Positions 9,651 to 18,262 of a stretch of 64,000 bases of DNA are shown in pieces. Source of the DNA: Sporosarcina ureae (GTDB lineage: Bacteria; Bacillota; Bacilli; Bacillales_A; Planococcaceae); assembly GCF_002101375.1 (NCBI RefSeq), contig NZ_CP015207.1:1315001-1379000 (forward strand). The letters are read 5' to 3'. Under the pieces are notes generated by a model. That model was not told the origin of the DNA. It worked only from the letters and a program-made list of their open reading frames with translations, and did no database searches. Each line of letters begins with the position of its first letter. Position 1 is the stretch's first letter. The position numbers were made by a program, and so were the translations under genes.

Positions 9651-10367
9651 TCAGCAATCGTCTATAACAATATATGTTGCTTTAATAGGACCGTGTACAC
9701 CGACGACGAGATTCATTTCAATGTCCGCGGAGTTGCTTGGACCTGTGATGAAGTTAATGCAGGATGGGACTTGCTCGCCATTGTTTAGTTTTTCACGAAT
9801 CATATCTGATGCCTGGGTAATTCTTGGGACTAGCGTACTTTTAGGGATTAAGGCAATATAATGCGTTGGAAGCAAGCTGACTGAACGCCCCTTTTCTGCA
9901 CTACTAAATAGTACAACGGTGCCGGATTCCGCGAGGGTCATGTCACTGAATGTGATGCCGATATTTGCTTGTTCAGCCAATTCGATATTCTTCTCTCCGA
10001 GTGAAGGATCCCAGCTATTGACTTCAATCTGTTCTGAGGGCCACTTTGTCTCTACTAAGTGCGATAATCCATACTTTCCAAAACGTTCGTCTCTCCATAG
10101 AGATAATGGTCCACCACCGTAAGCTTTTACTACCTCATCCAACGCAACGGGTAACGATTCTTTTGTCGTTTCGACGATATCTGTATGAATTTGCTCACAT
10201 TGTACACGTAATACTCCGAGTAATTCATCTATTGAAGCGTCCGCTAACACTGCACGCTGGGGCTGATGTTTCCATATCGGCTTTTCTATTTTCTTCATTG
10301 GTTCGCGACCTAATTGTGTGGCAATCGTACCTAGAAACGCATCACGGTTTTGAATAGATCCTGTCAT
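9651..10367 (-). CDS. lutC: Lactate utilisation protein C
   Basis: The 238-residue LUD-domain (DUF162) protein of the LutABC complex, which oxidises L-lactate to pyruvate in the cytosol. Visible LUD features are GITFSDMTLAESGTVVLFSS near residues 135-155 and the C-terminal FITGPSNSADIEMNLVVGVHGP. No cysteine cluster is present, as expected for LutC. The ATG at 10367 has GGGGGAAA upstream and lies two bases after the lutB stop. It is the last gene of the operon lutABC, probably under LutR. Confidence 0.93.
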   Translation of the reverse strand: MTGSIQNRDAFLGTIATQLGREPMKKIEKPIWKHQPQRAVLADASIDELLGVLRVQCEQIHTDIVETTKESLPVALDEVVKAYGGGPLSLWRDERFGKYGLSHLVETKWPSEQIEVNSWDPSLGEKNIELAEQANIGITFSDMTLAESGTVVLFSSAEKGRSVSLLPTHYIALIPKSTLVPRITQASDMIREKLNNGEQVPSCINFITGPSNSADIEMNLVVGVHGPIKATYIVIDDC

Positions 10368-10369
10368 GC

Positions 10370-11791
10370 TTATTTCCCCCCTTTTTGATCATAGAACCAG
10401 TCACGAAAACGCGTATTTCCGACAGCCGGGAACTCCCGTAAATCTGTCCAGTCCTTCAGCGGACCCGGACCTTTTGATATCCGGTCATTTTTTGTCAAAG
10501 GTTTCATCGCAGTAGATGCTACCTTTGAGCCCATAGAATACAACGGATTGGAAGAAGCACCAATCCCGAATGCTTTCATTGCCAGTTTTTCAGATATAGG
10601 GGATCGACCTTCTTCTTCCACAATGATGCGTCGATGTGTATGAAGTAGTTCGTGAAGAGGAATTTTCACTGGACAAGCATCCGTACACGCTCCGCAAAGT
10701 GTGGAAGCAAAAGGAAGCTCTTTAAAATCGTCGTACCCACCAAGCAATGGCGATAGCACAGCACCAATTGGTCCCGAATAAATTGAGCCGTAAGAATGTC
10801 CACCGATATGACGATAAACAGGACATACGTTGACACACGCGGCACATCGGATACATTGCAACACAGACTGGAATTCTGTCCCTAAAATTTTAGAACGCCC
10901 GTTGTCGACGATGACTAAATGGAATTCTTCAGGACCATCTACGTCTCTTTCTTCGCGCGGACCTGTTAATGCAGTTACATAACTGGTAAGTTTTTGCCCC
11001 ACGGCACTTCGCGTCAATAGACTGACTAGTACTTCGAACTCTTCAAAAGAGGGTACTACCCGCTCCATCCCCATCACTGTAATTTGGGTTTTCGGCAATG
11101 CAGTGACTAGTCGTGCATTCCCTTCATTCGTTACCAGACTAATCGAGCCTGTTTCAGCTATCGCAAAGTTGCATCCTGTAATACCGATATCTGCATCTAA
11201 AAATTCTTGACGCAGTTTTTCTCGTGCATGTAAAGCTAATTCTTCCGGTTTAGATGTCTTATGATAATCCAGTTTTTCCGCAAACACTTCGCGGATTTGT
11301 TCTCTGTTTTTATGAAGAGCTGGCGCTATTATATGCGAGGGGGGTTCATGATCATCTACTTGAAGTATATACTCGCCTAAGTCTGTCTCTATGACCTCAC
11401 ATCCAGCTTCTTCCAAAACACTGTTCAAATTGATCTCTTCTGTTACCATCGATTTTGACTTGACGACTTTTTTGCCATCTTTTTTCTTGATGACTTCCCG
11501 AACATAATCACTCGCTTCTTCAGCAGTCTTTGCAAAAAATACATGACCGCCACGTTTTGCTACATTTTCACTTAGCTGATGTAAATAATAGTCCAAGTTT
11601 TCAAGTACATGCTGACGAATTTCTTCTCCATGTGAACGCCATTCTTCCCAACTGCCTAACTCTTCTGCAGCATCTAGTCTTCTTCCGTGCAAGCGTTCTT
11701 GTGCACTCGCCACTGCCTGTCTCATGAAATCGTCCGAAATATTATCCTTTGTTCGATCTGTAAAGTTTTTCTTACTGAACTTCATTGCCAT
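10370..11791 (-). CDS. lutB: Lactate utilisation iron-sulfur protein B
   Basis: Iron-sulfur subunit of the LutABC L-lactate oxidising complex. An N-terminal LUD domain (with [21 protein letters not shown]) is followed by two ferredoxin-type cluster motifs, [16 protein letters not shown] and [14 protein letters not shown], in the last third. The start [10 protein letters not shown] at 11791 corresponds to B. subtilis LutB and has GTGGGGTGA upstream; a GTG three codons earlier lies within that site. The product is 473 residues, the normal length. It is flanked closely by lutA and lutC on the same strand. Confidence 0.95.
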   Translation of the reverse strand: MAMKFSKKNFTDRTKDNISDDFMRQAVASAQERLHGRRLDAAEELGSWEEWRSHGEEIRQHVLENLDYYLHQLSENVAKRGGHVFFAKTAEEASDYVREVIKKKDGKKVVKSKSMVTEEINLNSVLEEAGCEVIETDLGEYILQVDDHEPPSHIIAPALHKNREQIREVFAEKLDYHKTSKPEELALHAREKLRQEFLDADIGITGCNFAIAETGSISLVTNEGNARLVTALPKTQITVMGMERVVPSFEEFEVLVSLLTRSAVGQKLTSYVTALTGPREERDVDGPEEFHLVIVDNGRSKILGTEFQSVLQCIRCAACVNVCPVYRHIGGHSYGSIYSGPIGAVLSPLLGGYDDFKELPFASTLCGACTDACPVKIPLHELLHTHRRIIVEEEGRSPISEKLAMKAFGIGASSNPLYSMGSKVASTAMKPLTKNDRISKGPGPLKDWTDLREFPAVGNTRFRDWFYDQKGGK

Positions 11792-11814
11792 TGCTATCAC
11801 CCCACTTTTTTGGT

Positions 11815-12534
11815 TTATTCGTGACTATTCAATACTTGTGCAATGTGCATAACTCGGATCTTCTTGCCCATACGTTCTGCACGCCCCCCAATATTCATCA
11901 AGCAACCACAGTCCGCCCCAATTAAATAATCTGCTTCAGTCACTATGGCACTATTAACCTTTTCATCTACCATCTGTTCAGAGATATCCCCCATCTTAAC
12001 GGAGAATGTTCCACCAAATCCGCAGCAATTATGAGCATTCGGTAAAGGGATCATTTCGAGTCCTTCCACTTGATTCAATAGCTTCCTCGGTTCTTCACTA
12101 GCGCCTAGTAATCTCGTCATATGGCAAGACGGATGATAAGTCGCTTTTCCTACCAATTTTGCTCCTACATTTTCCACTTGCAATACATTCACGAGAAACT
12201 GTGTGAATTCATACGTTTTATCCGCCAGCTCCTGTGCTCTTGCTAACCATTTGGGATCATCTTTGAATACATTAGGATATAATTTAAACATGGTGGCACA
12301 AGATCCTGAAGGAGTGACAACATACTCCGCATTTTCAAAAGTCTTAATCATATTCTTCATTGCTGATTTTGAATTTTCTACATAACCGCTGTTGTAAGCA
12401 GGCTGTCCGCAGCATACTTGGCCTTTTGGAAATGATAATTCACAGCCTTGCCTTTCCAATATTTCTAGCATGTCTTTACCGGCATCTGCATAAAACATAT
12501 CCACAAGACATGTTATGAATAAGCTTACTTTCAT
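11815..12534 (-). CDS. lutA: Lactate utilisation protein A (CCG-domain)
   Basis: The 239-residue subunit of the LutABC complex, related to GlpC and heterodisulfide reductase CCG domains. It begins [15 protein letters not shown] and carries two cysteine-rich CCG motifs, [12 protein letters not shown] and [11 protein letters not shown], with further cysteines in TPSGSCATM and HPSCHMTR, likely iron-sulfur ligands. It is the first gene of the operon. AAGGAG precedes the ATG, and a perfect 13-base palindrome proposed as the LutR operator lies 43 bases upstream. Confidence 0.95.
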   Translation of the reverse strand: MKVSLFITCLVDMFYADAGKDMLEILERQGCELSFPKGQVCCGQPAYNSGYVENSKSAMKNMIKTFENAEYVVTPSGSCATMFKLYPNVFKDDPKWLARAQELADKTYEFTQFLVNVLQVENVGAKLVGKATYHPSCHMTRLLGASEEPRKLLNQVEGLEMIPLPNAHNCCGFGGTFSVKMGDISEQMVDEKVNSAIVTEADYLIGADCGCLMNIGGRAERMGKKIRVMHIAQVLNSHE

Positions 12535-12576
12535 TTCACTTCACTCCTTCACCATAATGTTTTATATAGTCGACAG

Positions 12577-12589
12577 GTCATCAGATGAC
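12577..12589. promoter_or_regulatory. Palindromic operator candidate for LutR
   Basis: GTCATCAGATGAC is a perfect palindrome 43 bases before lutA and downstream of lutR. GntR/FadR regulators bind such short dyads, and LutR is encoded next door. Assignment to LutR is inference from position and symmetry. Confidence 0.55.
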
Positions 12590-12649
12590 TAACATTTTAC
12601 ATAGCATACTACATTTATCTTCCCATTAACAGAACATTCATCTATTTCA

Positions 12650-12683
12650 ATAAAAAAAATCACTCAACATATAATGAGTGATT
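12650..12683 (-). terminator. Terminator after lutR
   Basis: Stem AATCACTCA/TGAGTGATT begins immediately after the lutR stop and is followed on the minus strand by seven to eight U. It separates lutR from lutABC. Confidence 0.85.
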
Positions 12684-12686
12684 TTT

Positions 12687-13409
12687 TTATTCCTTTACCG
12701 ACTGCCAATGGTTGATTAAAACAGATTCCACATTCAGAAGATGAGCTTGCATAGTACTTGCTGCATGATCTGGTTGCTGTGATTTAATTGCCAAAAATAT
12801 GGCTTCGTGTTCATCATGCAAGCGTTCTACTGTCGCTGTATCTGTATAGAGGAAAATGCGACGCGTCTCTCTCATCGATTCGCTCATTAGCCCTGCAACT
12901 TGACTAAGCAAATTTACCAATAAAGGATTTTTCGTTGCTTCTGCGATTGCAAAATGGAAGTCTAAATCCGCTTTTTCACCTAGCAAAATATCTCCGGCAT
13001 GCTTTTTCATTTCATCGAGTGCCGTTTCCATCTTTTTCATGTCATCTGCTGTACGGGATTCTGCTGCATTCGCTGCAGCTCCAGTCTCAACTATTTTTCT
13101 CACCGCTAATAAATGTTGAATATCCTGTTGATTCATAAGCAAGGCACTCTGTAACGGGAAGATCATATCGACGGATGAGAATTCCTTGACATATGTACCT
13201 TCTCCCTGTCTCATCTCGATAAGCCCTCTAGCACGTAAAGTTGTTAAAGCTTCCCGAATGGTCGACCTACCGACCGTAAAATTTTCAGCCAGTTGCTGCA
13301 CAGAATCCAATTTATCACCTGGTTTCAACTCCCCAGACTGAATGGAGCCAAATAAACTTTCCGCTACTTCTTCATATATTTTCTTCGGTTTAATTTGCTT
13401 ATATTTCAT
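12687..13409 (-). CDS. lutR: GntR/FadR-family regulator of lactate use
   Basis: A cytosolic repressor of 240 residues, very likely LutR because it directly precedes lutABC. The N-terminal winged helix carries QLAENFTVGRSTIREAL and the wing GEGTYVKEF. The FCD-type effector domain follows, with DLDFHFAIAEATKNPLL and a His near RLHDEHEAIF that fits its metal site. The ATG at 13409 is preceded by CGGAGTGAACGAC; the GTG three codons upstream overlaps the ogt stop and leaves no room for a ribosome site. It may be cotranscribed with ogt, five bases upstream, and has its own terminator, so lutABC probably starts from a separate promoter. Confidence 0.88.
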   Translation of the reverse strand: MKYKQIKPKKIYEEVAESLFGSIQSGELKPGDKLDSVQQLAENFTVGRSTIREALTTLRARGLIEMRQGEGTYVKEFSSVDMIFPLQSALLMNQQDIQHLLAVRKIVETGAAANAAESRTADDMKKMETALDEMKKHAGDILLGEKADLDFHFAIAEATKNPLLVNLLSQVAGLMSESMRETRRIFLYTDTATVERLHDEHEAIFLAIKSQQPDHAASTMQAHLLNVESVLINHWQSVKE

Positions 13410-13414
13410 GTCGT

Positions 13415-13942
13415 TCACTCCGTTCTCTCACTTATCCGGCTGGATTTCTCCAGTTGTAGCAAGCTCCGTTTATGCTCTTCACCATCTCGATAGCCGGATA
13501 ATCGTCCACTTTTTGCAATAACACGATGACAAGGCACTATGATCAATACGGGATTCTTGCCTATTGCGGATGCTACTGCACGAACAGAAGATACCTTCCC
13601 CATCTGTTCCGCAATCTCTGAATAAGTTGTAATTTCCCCATACGGTATTCGTTGTAGCGCTTCCCACACTTGCAATTGAAACGGTGTTCCCTTTAAATCA
13701 AGGGACAACATTGGAAAATCATAAGCTCTTCCTGATAAATACTCTTTAATCTGACTTTTATAGACTCCAAGTTTTCTTTCATCTTCCTGTAAACCTTCAA
13801 TACCAAATCGCTTTAACCAATCCTTCATATGCTCCAAACTATCTTCAGCTAGTCCCATGTAGCAAAGTCCTTTTTCTGTAGAAGCTAATGTCACAGACCA
13901 TCCGCCGAAATCAAATCGCGTCCAATAAACCAGTGTGTCCAC
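13415..13942 (-). CDS. ogt: Methylated-DNA-protein-cysteine methyltransferase
   Basis: Suicide DNA-repair enzyme that moves the methyl group from O6-methylguanine onto its own cysteine. The active-site motif PCHRV is at 137-141 (Cys138), preceded by the helix-turn-helix part with ITTYSEIAEQMG and the arginine-finger segment SSVRAVASAIGKNP. The 175 residues are normal for the Ogt/AdaB type without an Ada sensor domain. The GTG start has AAAGGGGA almost touching it, so the true start may differ slightly. It sits six bases after the second SMR gene and five before lutR, forming a mixed transcript. Confidence 0.9.
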   Translation of the reverse strand: MDTLVYWTRFDFGGWSVTLASTEKGLCYMGLAEDSLEHMKDWLKRFGIEGLQEDERKLGVYKSQIKEYLSGRAYDFPMLSLDLKGTPFQLQVWEALQRIPYGEITTYSEIAEQMGKVSSVRAVASAIGKNPVLIIVPCHRVIAKSGRLSGYRDGEEHKRSLLQLEKSSRISERTE

Positions 13943-13948
13943 TCCCCT

Positions 13949-14263
13949 TTAACCGAATATTTTCAAGCCAACAGCACCTAGAATAATGAGCGATAAAAAG
14001 AAGAGACGTTTGATGCTAGCGGATTCTTTGAATAGCAAAATCCCCATCAATACGGCTCCCGCTGCACCTAGTCCTGTCCATACCGCATAGGCTGTACTCA
14101 TCTGAATCTCGCGCATAGCAAGAGACAGGAAAACAAAACCAAAACCAAATATCCCCACAATAAGTAATAACCTTTTAATTGAACGCTTCTGTAAATAATA
14201 ATTAATACTCACTACACCAAAAATTTCACCGAGACTGGCCAAAGCTAAGTACACCCAAGCCAT
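13949..14263 (-). CDS. SMR transporter subunit, YkkD-like
   Basis: A four-helix inner-membrane protein of 104 residues from the small multidrug resistance family, resembling the YkkD half of the paired YkkCD exporter. The conserved glutamate lies in LASLGEIFGVV, and the segment STAYAVWTGLGAAGAVLMGI is typical. GGAGGTGG precedes the ATG. It is two bases after the first SMR gene, so the products probably form an antiparallel heterodimer. Substrate may be cationic drugs or guanidinium-like compounds; no guanidine riboswitch was seen upstream. Confidence 0.85.
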   Translation of the reverse strand: MAWVYLALASLGEIFGVVSINYYLQKRSIKRLLLIVGIFGFGFVFLSLAMREIQMSTAYAVWTGLGAAGAVLMGILLFKESASIKRLFFLSLIILGAVGLKIFG

Positions 14264-14265
14264 TG

Positions 14266-14601
14266 TCAGCCACCTCCTTCTGTATCTGCTTTTTCATCTG
14301 TTGTCAGTTTGATACCGACTACCCCGATGACGATTAATCCGATGAAGGTCAACGTAACCCATGTGAAACCTGCTTGAAAGACGAAGATATCCACCAAAAG
14401 GATTGCAGCGGCACCTGATCCGGTAAAAACTGCGTATACCGTGCCCGAAGGTAATTTTTCACATGCTTTAATAATGAAATAAAAACTGAATACAATCGCC
14501 ACAATAGTTCCGGTCCATTGAATTACAGTTTCAGAGTAACGAAGACCGACTACCCAGAAGATTTCTATAACAGCCGCTAGCGCGACATAACCCCAAGCCA
14601 A
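14266..14601 (-). CDS. SMR transporter subunit, YkkC-like
   Basis: The first member of a paired small multidrug resistance exporter, 111 residues with four membrane helices. Glu13 in AAVIEIFWVVGLRYS is the coupling carboxylate, and GTVYAVFTGSGAAAI in helix 3 is the family signature. It starts with TTG at 14601 after AAGGAG with nine bases spacing. The charged tail is cytosolic. Partner and direction are as for its neighbour; the pair was probably formed by duplication. Confidence 0.85.
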   Translation of the reverse strand: MAWGYVALAAVIEIFWVVGLRYSETVIQWTGTIVAIVFSFYFIIKACEKLPSGTVYAVFTGSGAAAILLVDIFVFQAGFTWVTLTFIGLIVIGVVGIKLTTDEKADTEGGG

Positions 14602-14693
14602 AATGAAAATCTCCTTCCCGTCATGAATATTATTTATAGTATAGCAAATCTTTTACTGAAACAAATAATCATCAACTGACGGTAAAAGGAAAC
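14602..14693. other. Divergent intergenic region, SMR side
   Basis: This is the part of the 335-base gap between the SMR operon and metI that belongs to the SMR side. No riboswitch resembling guanidine-I was found. The remainder of the gap holds the metI promoter, S-box aptamer and terminator, listed separately. Confidence 0.5.
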
Positions 14694-14722
14694 TTGCATC
14701 TAGTATATCTGCATGATAGAAT
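14694..14722 (+). promoter_or_regulatory. SigA-type promoter of metI
   Basis: TTGCAT and TAGAAT are separated by 17 bases, and the S-box aptamer begins 33 bases downstream. Confidence 0.6.
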
Positions 14723-14754
14723 AAATCCGTCAACAGTTTTGCCTATATTATGAA

Positions 14755-14859
14755 TATTCTCATCGAGAGAGACGGAGGGATAGGCCCAGCGATGTCTCAG
14801 CAACCAGCCCCAGGCACGGTGCTAATTCCAAGGGTGATACCACCTTGAAGATGAGAATA
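14755..14859 (+). promoter_or_regulatory. SAM-I (S-box) riboswitch
   Basis: The P1 arms tattctcatc (14755-14764) and gatgagaata (14850-14859) enclose the conserved S-box core: ATCGAGAGAGACGGAGGGA, GGCCC, and CAGCAACC, then the AAGGGTGATACCACC part. Binding of S-adenosylmethionine is expected to favour the downstream terminator and switch off metI. Confidence 0.96.
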
Positions 14860-14881
14860 CTGTATACACTTGTATGTTCGA

Positions 14882-14920
14882 GGGCCTATTCGAAAAGAAG
14901 AGGTTCTTTTTTATTTTGTT
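14882..14920 (+). terminator. S-box expression-platform terminator
   Basis: Arms gggcctattc (14882-14891) and gaagaggttc (14897-14906) pair with one mismatch and two G-U pairs around loop gaaaa, followed by TTTTTTATTTT. It lies between the aptamer and the metI ribosome site. Confidence 0.8.
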
Positions 14921-14936
14921 GGGGGGATAGATATTC

Positions 14937-16067
14937 ATGACAAACAACGGATTAGAAACTAGATTAGTACAACTTGGAAACCACAGTGATGTGAAAACCG
15001 GAGCAGTCAATACGCCGATTTACTTGTCTACAGCCTACCACCATGAAGGTCTAGGTAAATCCACGGGATACGATTACACACGAACAAAAAATCCTACGCG
15101 TTCTGTCCTAGAAGATGGAATCGCAAACTTGGAATCAGGTGATCAAGGATTTGCCTGCAGTTCTGGAATGGCAGCTATTCAACTCATTTTATCTTTATTT
15201 AAAACAGGTTCGGAACTATTGGCGCCTGAAGATCTATATGGCGGCACCTATCGTCTATTTAACCAGTATGAAGAGACGTACAATATTAAAACGCGTTACC
15301 TATCGTTCGATAATGTTTTGGAAGTCGAGCAAGCGATTACTGATCGTACAAAAGCGATTTTCTTGGAAACGCCTACAAATCCATTAATGCAAAACATCGC
15401 TATTGGTACGTATGCAGAATTGGCGAAAAAGCATGGTTTATTACTCATTGTCGACAATACGTTTTTAACACCCTATTTCCAGCGACCAATTGAAGAAGGT
15501 GCAGATATCGTCATTCATAGCGCGACGAAATATATAGGTGGACATAATGATGTGCTTGCAGGTCTAGTCGTCGCAAAAGGTAAGGATTTATGCGAACGTC
15601 TATTTACTAACCATAATGCGATTGGAGCTACATTGTCCCCTCTTGATTCATGGCTTGTAGTACGCGGTCTAAAGACTTTGCATTTACGCATGAAACAGCA
15701 TGATGCAAATGCCAAAGAGATGGTATCTTATTTAGAACAAGAACCTCTCATTGTTGACGTGCTTTACGCTGGAATCGGTGGTATGTTGTCATTCCGAGTA
15801 CAGAATAGTGAGTGGGTGGGGCCATTCCTTGAAAATATGAACTTAATTTCATTCGCGGAAAGTTTGGGTGGTGTCGAAAGCTTCATCACGTATCCGACTA
15901 CACAGACGCATATGGATATTCCATTAGAAGAACGTAATCGCCGTGGAGTAGACGACCGTTTGCTCCGTTTCTCGGTGGGCGTAGAAGATGTAGAAGATTT
16001 GATTGCTGATGTAAAACAAGCCCTTTATGCTGCAAAAGAAGTAGTAGAAGGCGTAAAAGTTCAATAA
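14937..16067 (+). CDS. metI: Cystathionine gamma-synthase / O-acetylhomoserine sulfhydrylase
   Basis: A PLP enzyme of methionine synthesis (376 residues) that condenses an activated homoserine with cysteine or sulfide in the cytosol. The PLP lysine is K198 in HSATKYIGGHNDV. Other Cys/Met-metabolism signatures are YTRTKNPTR, SSGMAAI and ETPTNPLM. The ATG at 14937 has GGGGGGATAG upstream. It is closest to MetI of B. subtilis, where metI is followed by metC. Here metI stands alone and ends in its own terminator. The S-box leader makes it responsive to methionine status. Which sulfur donor it uses cannot be read from sequence. Confidence 0.92.
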   Translation: MTNNGLETRLVQLGNHSDVKTGAVNTPIYLSTAYHHEGLGKSTGYDYTRTKNPTRSVLEDGIANLESGDQGFACSSGMAAIQLILSLFKTGSELLAPEDLYGGTYRLFNQYEETYNIKTRYLSFDNVLEVEQAITDRTKAIFLETPTNPLMQNIAIGTYAELAKKHGLLLIVDNTFLTPYFQRPIEEGADIVIHSATKYIGGHNDVLAGLVVAKGKDLCERLFTNHNAIGATLSPLDSWLVVRGLKTLHLRMKQHDANAKEMVSYLEQEPLIVDVLYAGIGGMLSFRVQNSEWVGPFLENMNLISFAESLGGVESFITYPTTQTHMDIPLEERNRRGVDDRLLRFSVGVEDVEDLIADVKQALYAAKEVVEGVKVQ

Positions 16068-16071
16068 TAGT

Positions 16072-16127
16072 AACCCGTGCAACTCGAATAATCATTTTAA
16101 CTATGATAGTACGGGTTGTTTTTTTTG
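16072..16127 (+). terminator. Terminator after metI
   Basis: Stem AACCCGT (16072-16078) and ACGGGTT (16111-16117) is followed by a run of eight T. Confidence 0.85.
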
Positions 16128-16218
16128 CAGCCAAAGTACAGAAACTACTCTTTCAATAATTTGGCATGAAAGTATATAATATAATCAAATCGTACTAATA
16201 TAATTGGAGGCGATAAGT

Positions 16219-16980
16219 TTGAAACGTTTGGAAAATAAAGTAGCAGTAATAACTGGCGCAGGATCTGGGATTGGACGGGAAATTGCTGAATTGTATGCCC
16301 GTGAAGGTGCAAAGCTTATTATTGCAGATATGAATATTGAAGGTGCAGAAGAAACTGTCCAGACGATTAAAAGTGCTGGTGGTGAAGCATTAGCAGTCAA
16401 AACCAATGTAACAGTTGAAGAAGACGTACAAAAAATGATAGATACAGCAGTTGAGCAATTCGGTACACTTGATATTCTAGTGAATAATGCCGGTATTATG
16501 GACAATATGTATTCTGCAGCTACAGTAACGGATGAAGTATGGGAAAGAGTATTGGCAATCAACACAACAGGTGTGATGCGCGCAACCCGTAAAGCATTGT
16601 CTATCTTTGAAGAGAAAAAAGCAGGTGTTATCGTCAACATGGCTTCTATCTCAGCGGTGACAGGTGGTCGAGGTGGCTTTGCTTATACGGCATCAAAACA
16701 CGCAGTGGCAGGGATGACGAAAAACGTTGCTTCTCAATACGGTCCATTAAATATCCGTTGTAACGCGATTGCCCCAGCACACATACCAACTAATATTACA
16801 AACAGCTTGTCACAACCGGATGAGTTCGGAATGAAGCAAGCGCTAAGGGGCGTAAACATGATGAGCCGCCCCGGAACAAAAGAAGAGATTGCAAACATTG
16901 CGCTATTCCTTGCATCAGACGAATCTTCCTATGTTAACGGTATCATTATGGAAGCTGACAACGGATGGTCTGCATATTAA
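16219..16980 (+). CDS. Short-chain dehydrogenase/reductase
   Basis: A cytosolic NAD(P)-dependent oxidoreductase of the classical SDR family, 253 residues; the substrate is unknown. The cofactor motif TGAGSGIG is at residues 12-19, NNAG follows, and the catalytic Ser is near 143-145, with Tyr156 and Lys160 in YTASK. Asp after the second strand (IIADMN) favours NAD over NADP. The start is taken as TTG at 16219 because TTGGAGGCGATAAG just upstream is the ribosome site; a longer frame begins inside that site. It is monocistronic, with a terminator behind it, and no neighbour suggests a pathway. Confidence 0.88.
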   Translation: MKRLENKVAVITGAGSGIGREIAELYAREGAKLIIADMNIEGAEETVQTIKSAGGEALAVKTNVTVEEDVQKMIDTAVEQFGTLDILVNNAGIMDNMYSAATVTDEVWERVLAINTTGVMRATRKALSIFEEKKAGVIVNMASISAVTGGRGGFAYTASKHAVAGMTKNVASQYGPLNIRCNAIAPAHIPTNITNSLSQPDEFGMKQALRGVNMMSRPGTKEEIANIALFLASDESSYVNGIIMEADNGWSAY

Positions 16981-17031
16981 GATGTAGAATTTCATGATAA
17001 AGCACTTGGAAATAGCCGATTACATCCATAC

Positions 17032-17063
17032 AAAAAGCATCCAATAATTTGGATGCTTTTTTG
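17032..17063. terminator. Bidirectional terminator
   Basis: AAAAAGCATCCA and TGGATGCTTTTT form a perfect stem between the convergent SDR gene (plus) and the small membrane protein gene (minus). Both strands end in a U run. Confidence 0.88.
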
Positions 17064-17065
17064 TA

Positions 17066-17248
17066 TTAGTGAGCTTGATGCCATTTTTTCTTTTCACTTG
17101 CATAGACGACCGCTGCCGGTGCCGCAATAAACGTGAGCGCGGCCATTCCGGCGAACATACCTACCAGCTCTTTACTTCCAAAGGAAAATCCAGCTGCTGC
17201 ACCTAATACAATCCCCGCTAATACCGCCAACGCAACAATCTTATACAT
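17066..17248 (-). CDS. Small two-helix membrane protein
   Basis: A 60-residue protein beginning MYKIVALAVLAGIVLG, with two glycine- and alanine-rich membrane helices and a short charged end KKKWHQAH. I do not recognise the family. The ATG at 17248 is chosen because AAAGGT lies 11 bases upstream; the longer open frame has no ribosome site. A well-spaced promoter at 17310-17338 overlaps one of two Fur-like boxes, so expression may respond to iron. Confidence 0.6.
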   Translation of the reverse strand: MYKIVALAVLAGIVLGAAAGFSFGSKELVGMFAGMAALTFIAAPAAVVYASEKKKWHQAH

Positions 17249-17309
17249 GTTAGATCCCGACCTTTCATTTGTAAGACGCGATCGTCTCCGCGCTTTATTC
17301 GTTGCTTTT

Positions 17310-17360
17310 AGCATACTCTCATTGAGAATGTTTTTCAAGTGCAATTGAGAATCTTTTTCA
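17310..17360 (-). promoter_or_regulatory. Promoter with tandem Fur-like boxes
   Basis: On the minus strand TTGAAA (17333-17338) and TATGCT (17310-17315) are 17 bases apart. Two copies of TGAGAAT-N-TTTTTCA lie at 17323-17337 and 17346-17360. Each agrees at 11 of 14 positions with the Gram-positive Fur 7-1-7 consensus, and they repeat with a 23-base period. The first copy overlaps the -35 region. Confidence 0.5.
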
Positions 17361-17419
17361 ACGAATGTTAATAAGTACTGTTATCGTATGTTGTAAGCGA
17401 TGGTATAATGTGCTGAAGT

Positions 17420-17454
17420 CACAAAAAAAACGTCAAGGCTTTTACACCTTGACG
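17420..17454 (-). terminator. Terminator after the PfpI-like gene
   Basis: CGTCAAGG and CCTTGACG (17431-17438, 17447-17454) form a stem followed on the minus strand by eight U. Confidence 0.88.
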
Positions 17455-17467
17455 ATCAGAATATTTT

Positions 17468-17983
17468 TTATTTTTCTAGCAGTTTTAGTGATTCGCGATT
17501 AAATGCTGGAATATCATCAGGTGTACGGCTTGTTACGAGTTGGTTCTGACAGACTACGACTTCTTTGTCAGCGTATTTTGCACCCGCATATTCCATATCT
17601 ACACGAATGGATGTGTATCCTGTTGCATCGCGCCCTTCAAGCGCTTTTGCTGTCATGAGCAATTGTGGCCCATGACAAATTGCGAAAACAGGTTTTTTTG
17701 CATCCATAAATTCTTTAACAAATTTTACGAAACGATCATCAGCACGTAAAATATCCGGTGAGAATCCGCCCGGAATAAACAATGCGTCGTAATCTGACGA
17801 TTTAGCATCAGCAATTGCTTTATCAATTTTCACTTTTGTATTTTCTTTCATACCCGTTACGTCTGTTCCTGCTTCCGCACCGATCACTTCTACTTCATGT
17901 CCAGCTTCTTTATAAGCAGTAGCCGGTTTCATGTATTCCGAGTCCTCAAACATATCTCCAAGTACTGTTGCAATTTTAGCCAT
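17468..17983 (-). CDS. DJ-1/PfpI-family general stress protein (YfkM-like)
   Basis: A cytosolic protein of 171 residues from the DJ-1/PfpI class I amidotransferase-like family; relatives are called stress protein 18, glyoxalase III or protein deglycase. The nucleophile elbow is FAICHGPQ with Cys103, and the catalytic Glu region is GDMFEDSEY near residue 12. IPGGFSPDILRADDR and TSRTPDDIPAFNRESL match B. subtilis YfkM closely. The start at the ATG 17983 follows AAGGAG; the GTG four codons earlier is too close to it. A SigB-like promoter is proposed at 18021-18046, which would fit a general stress role. The activity is unproven. Confidence 0.88.
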   Translation of the reverse strand: MAKIATVLGDMFEDSEYMKPATAYKEAGHEVEVIGAEAGTDVTGMKENTKVKIDKAIADAKSSDYDALFIPGGFSPDILRADDRFVKFVKEFMDAKKPVFAICHGPQLLMTAKALEGRDATGYTSIRVDMEYAGAKYADKEVVVCQNQLVTSRTPDDIPAFNRESLKLLEK

Positions 17984-18020
17984 AATGCTTACCACTCCTT
18001 ATATGATGTTCTGTACATAC

Positions 18021-18046
18021 TATTCCACATTATAAAGAGGCTAAAC
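18021..18046 (-). promoter_or_regulatory. SigB-like promoter candidate
   Basis: GTTTAG and GGAATA lie 14 bases apart upstream of the PfpI-like gene. Compared with the GTTTAA-N14-GGGTAT type, the -35 fits and the -10 is imperfect. A SigA -10 (TATAAT) also overlaps the spacer. Confidence 0.35.
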
Positions 18047-18262
18047 ATTATCACTCGAAATCTAGTTCCCCTTCAGCCACCAAGTGAGTTATTATAGTAA
18101 TAGTTATTGAATATCTTTTTTGCTTAGTAGAGTCCTCCCCTACTCGTATAATTATGTCTACATGAGGGCACGTATATAGTACAAAGCTGTATGTAGGGAT
18201 GACTTCTTAAAAACGAATGAACAGGTTTTAAAACTGTAAATACTAAACAAAGGGGATGAATA

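Noticed and set aside
14602..14693. Guanidine riboswitch expected before a YkkCD-like pair
   Set aside because: None of the conserved ykkC-motif segments is present on the minus strand.
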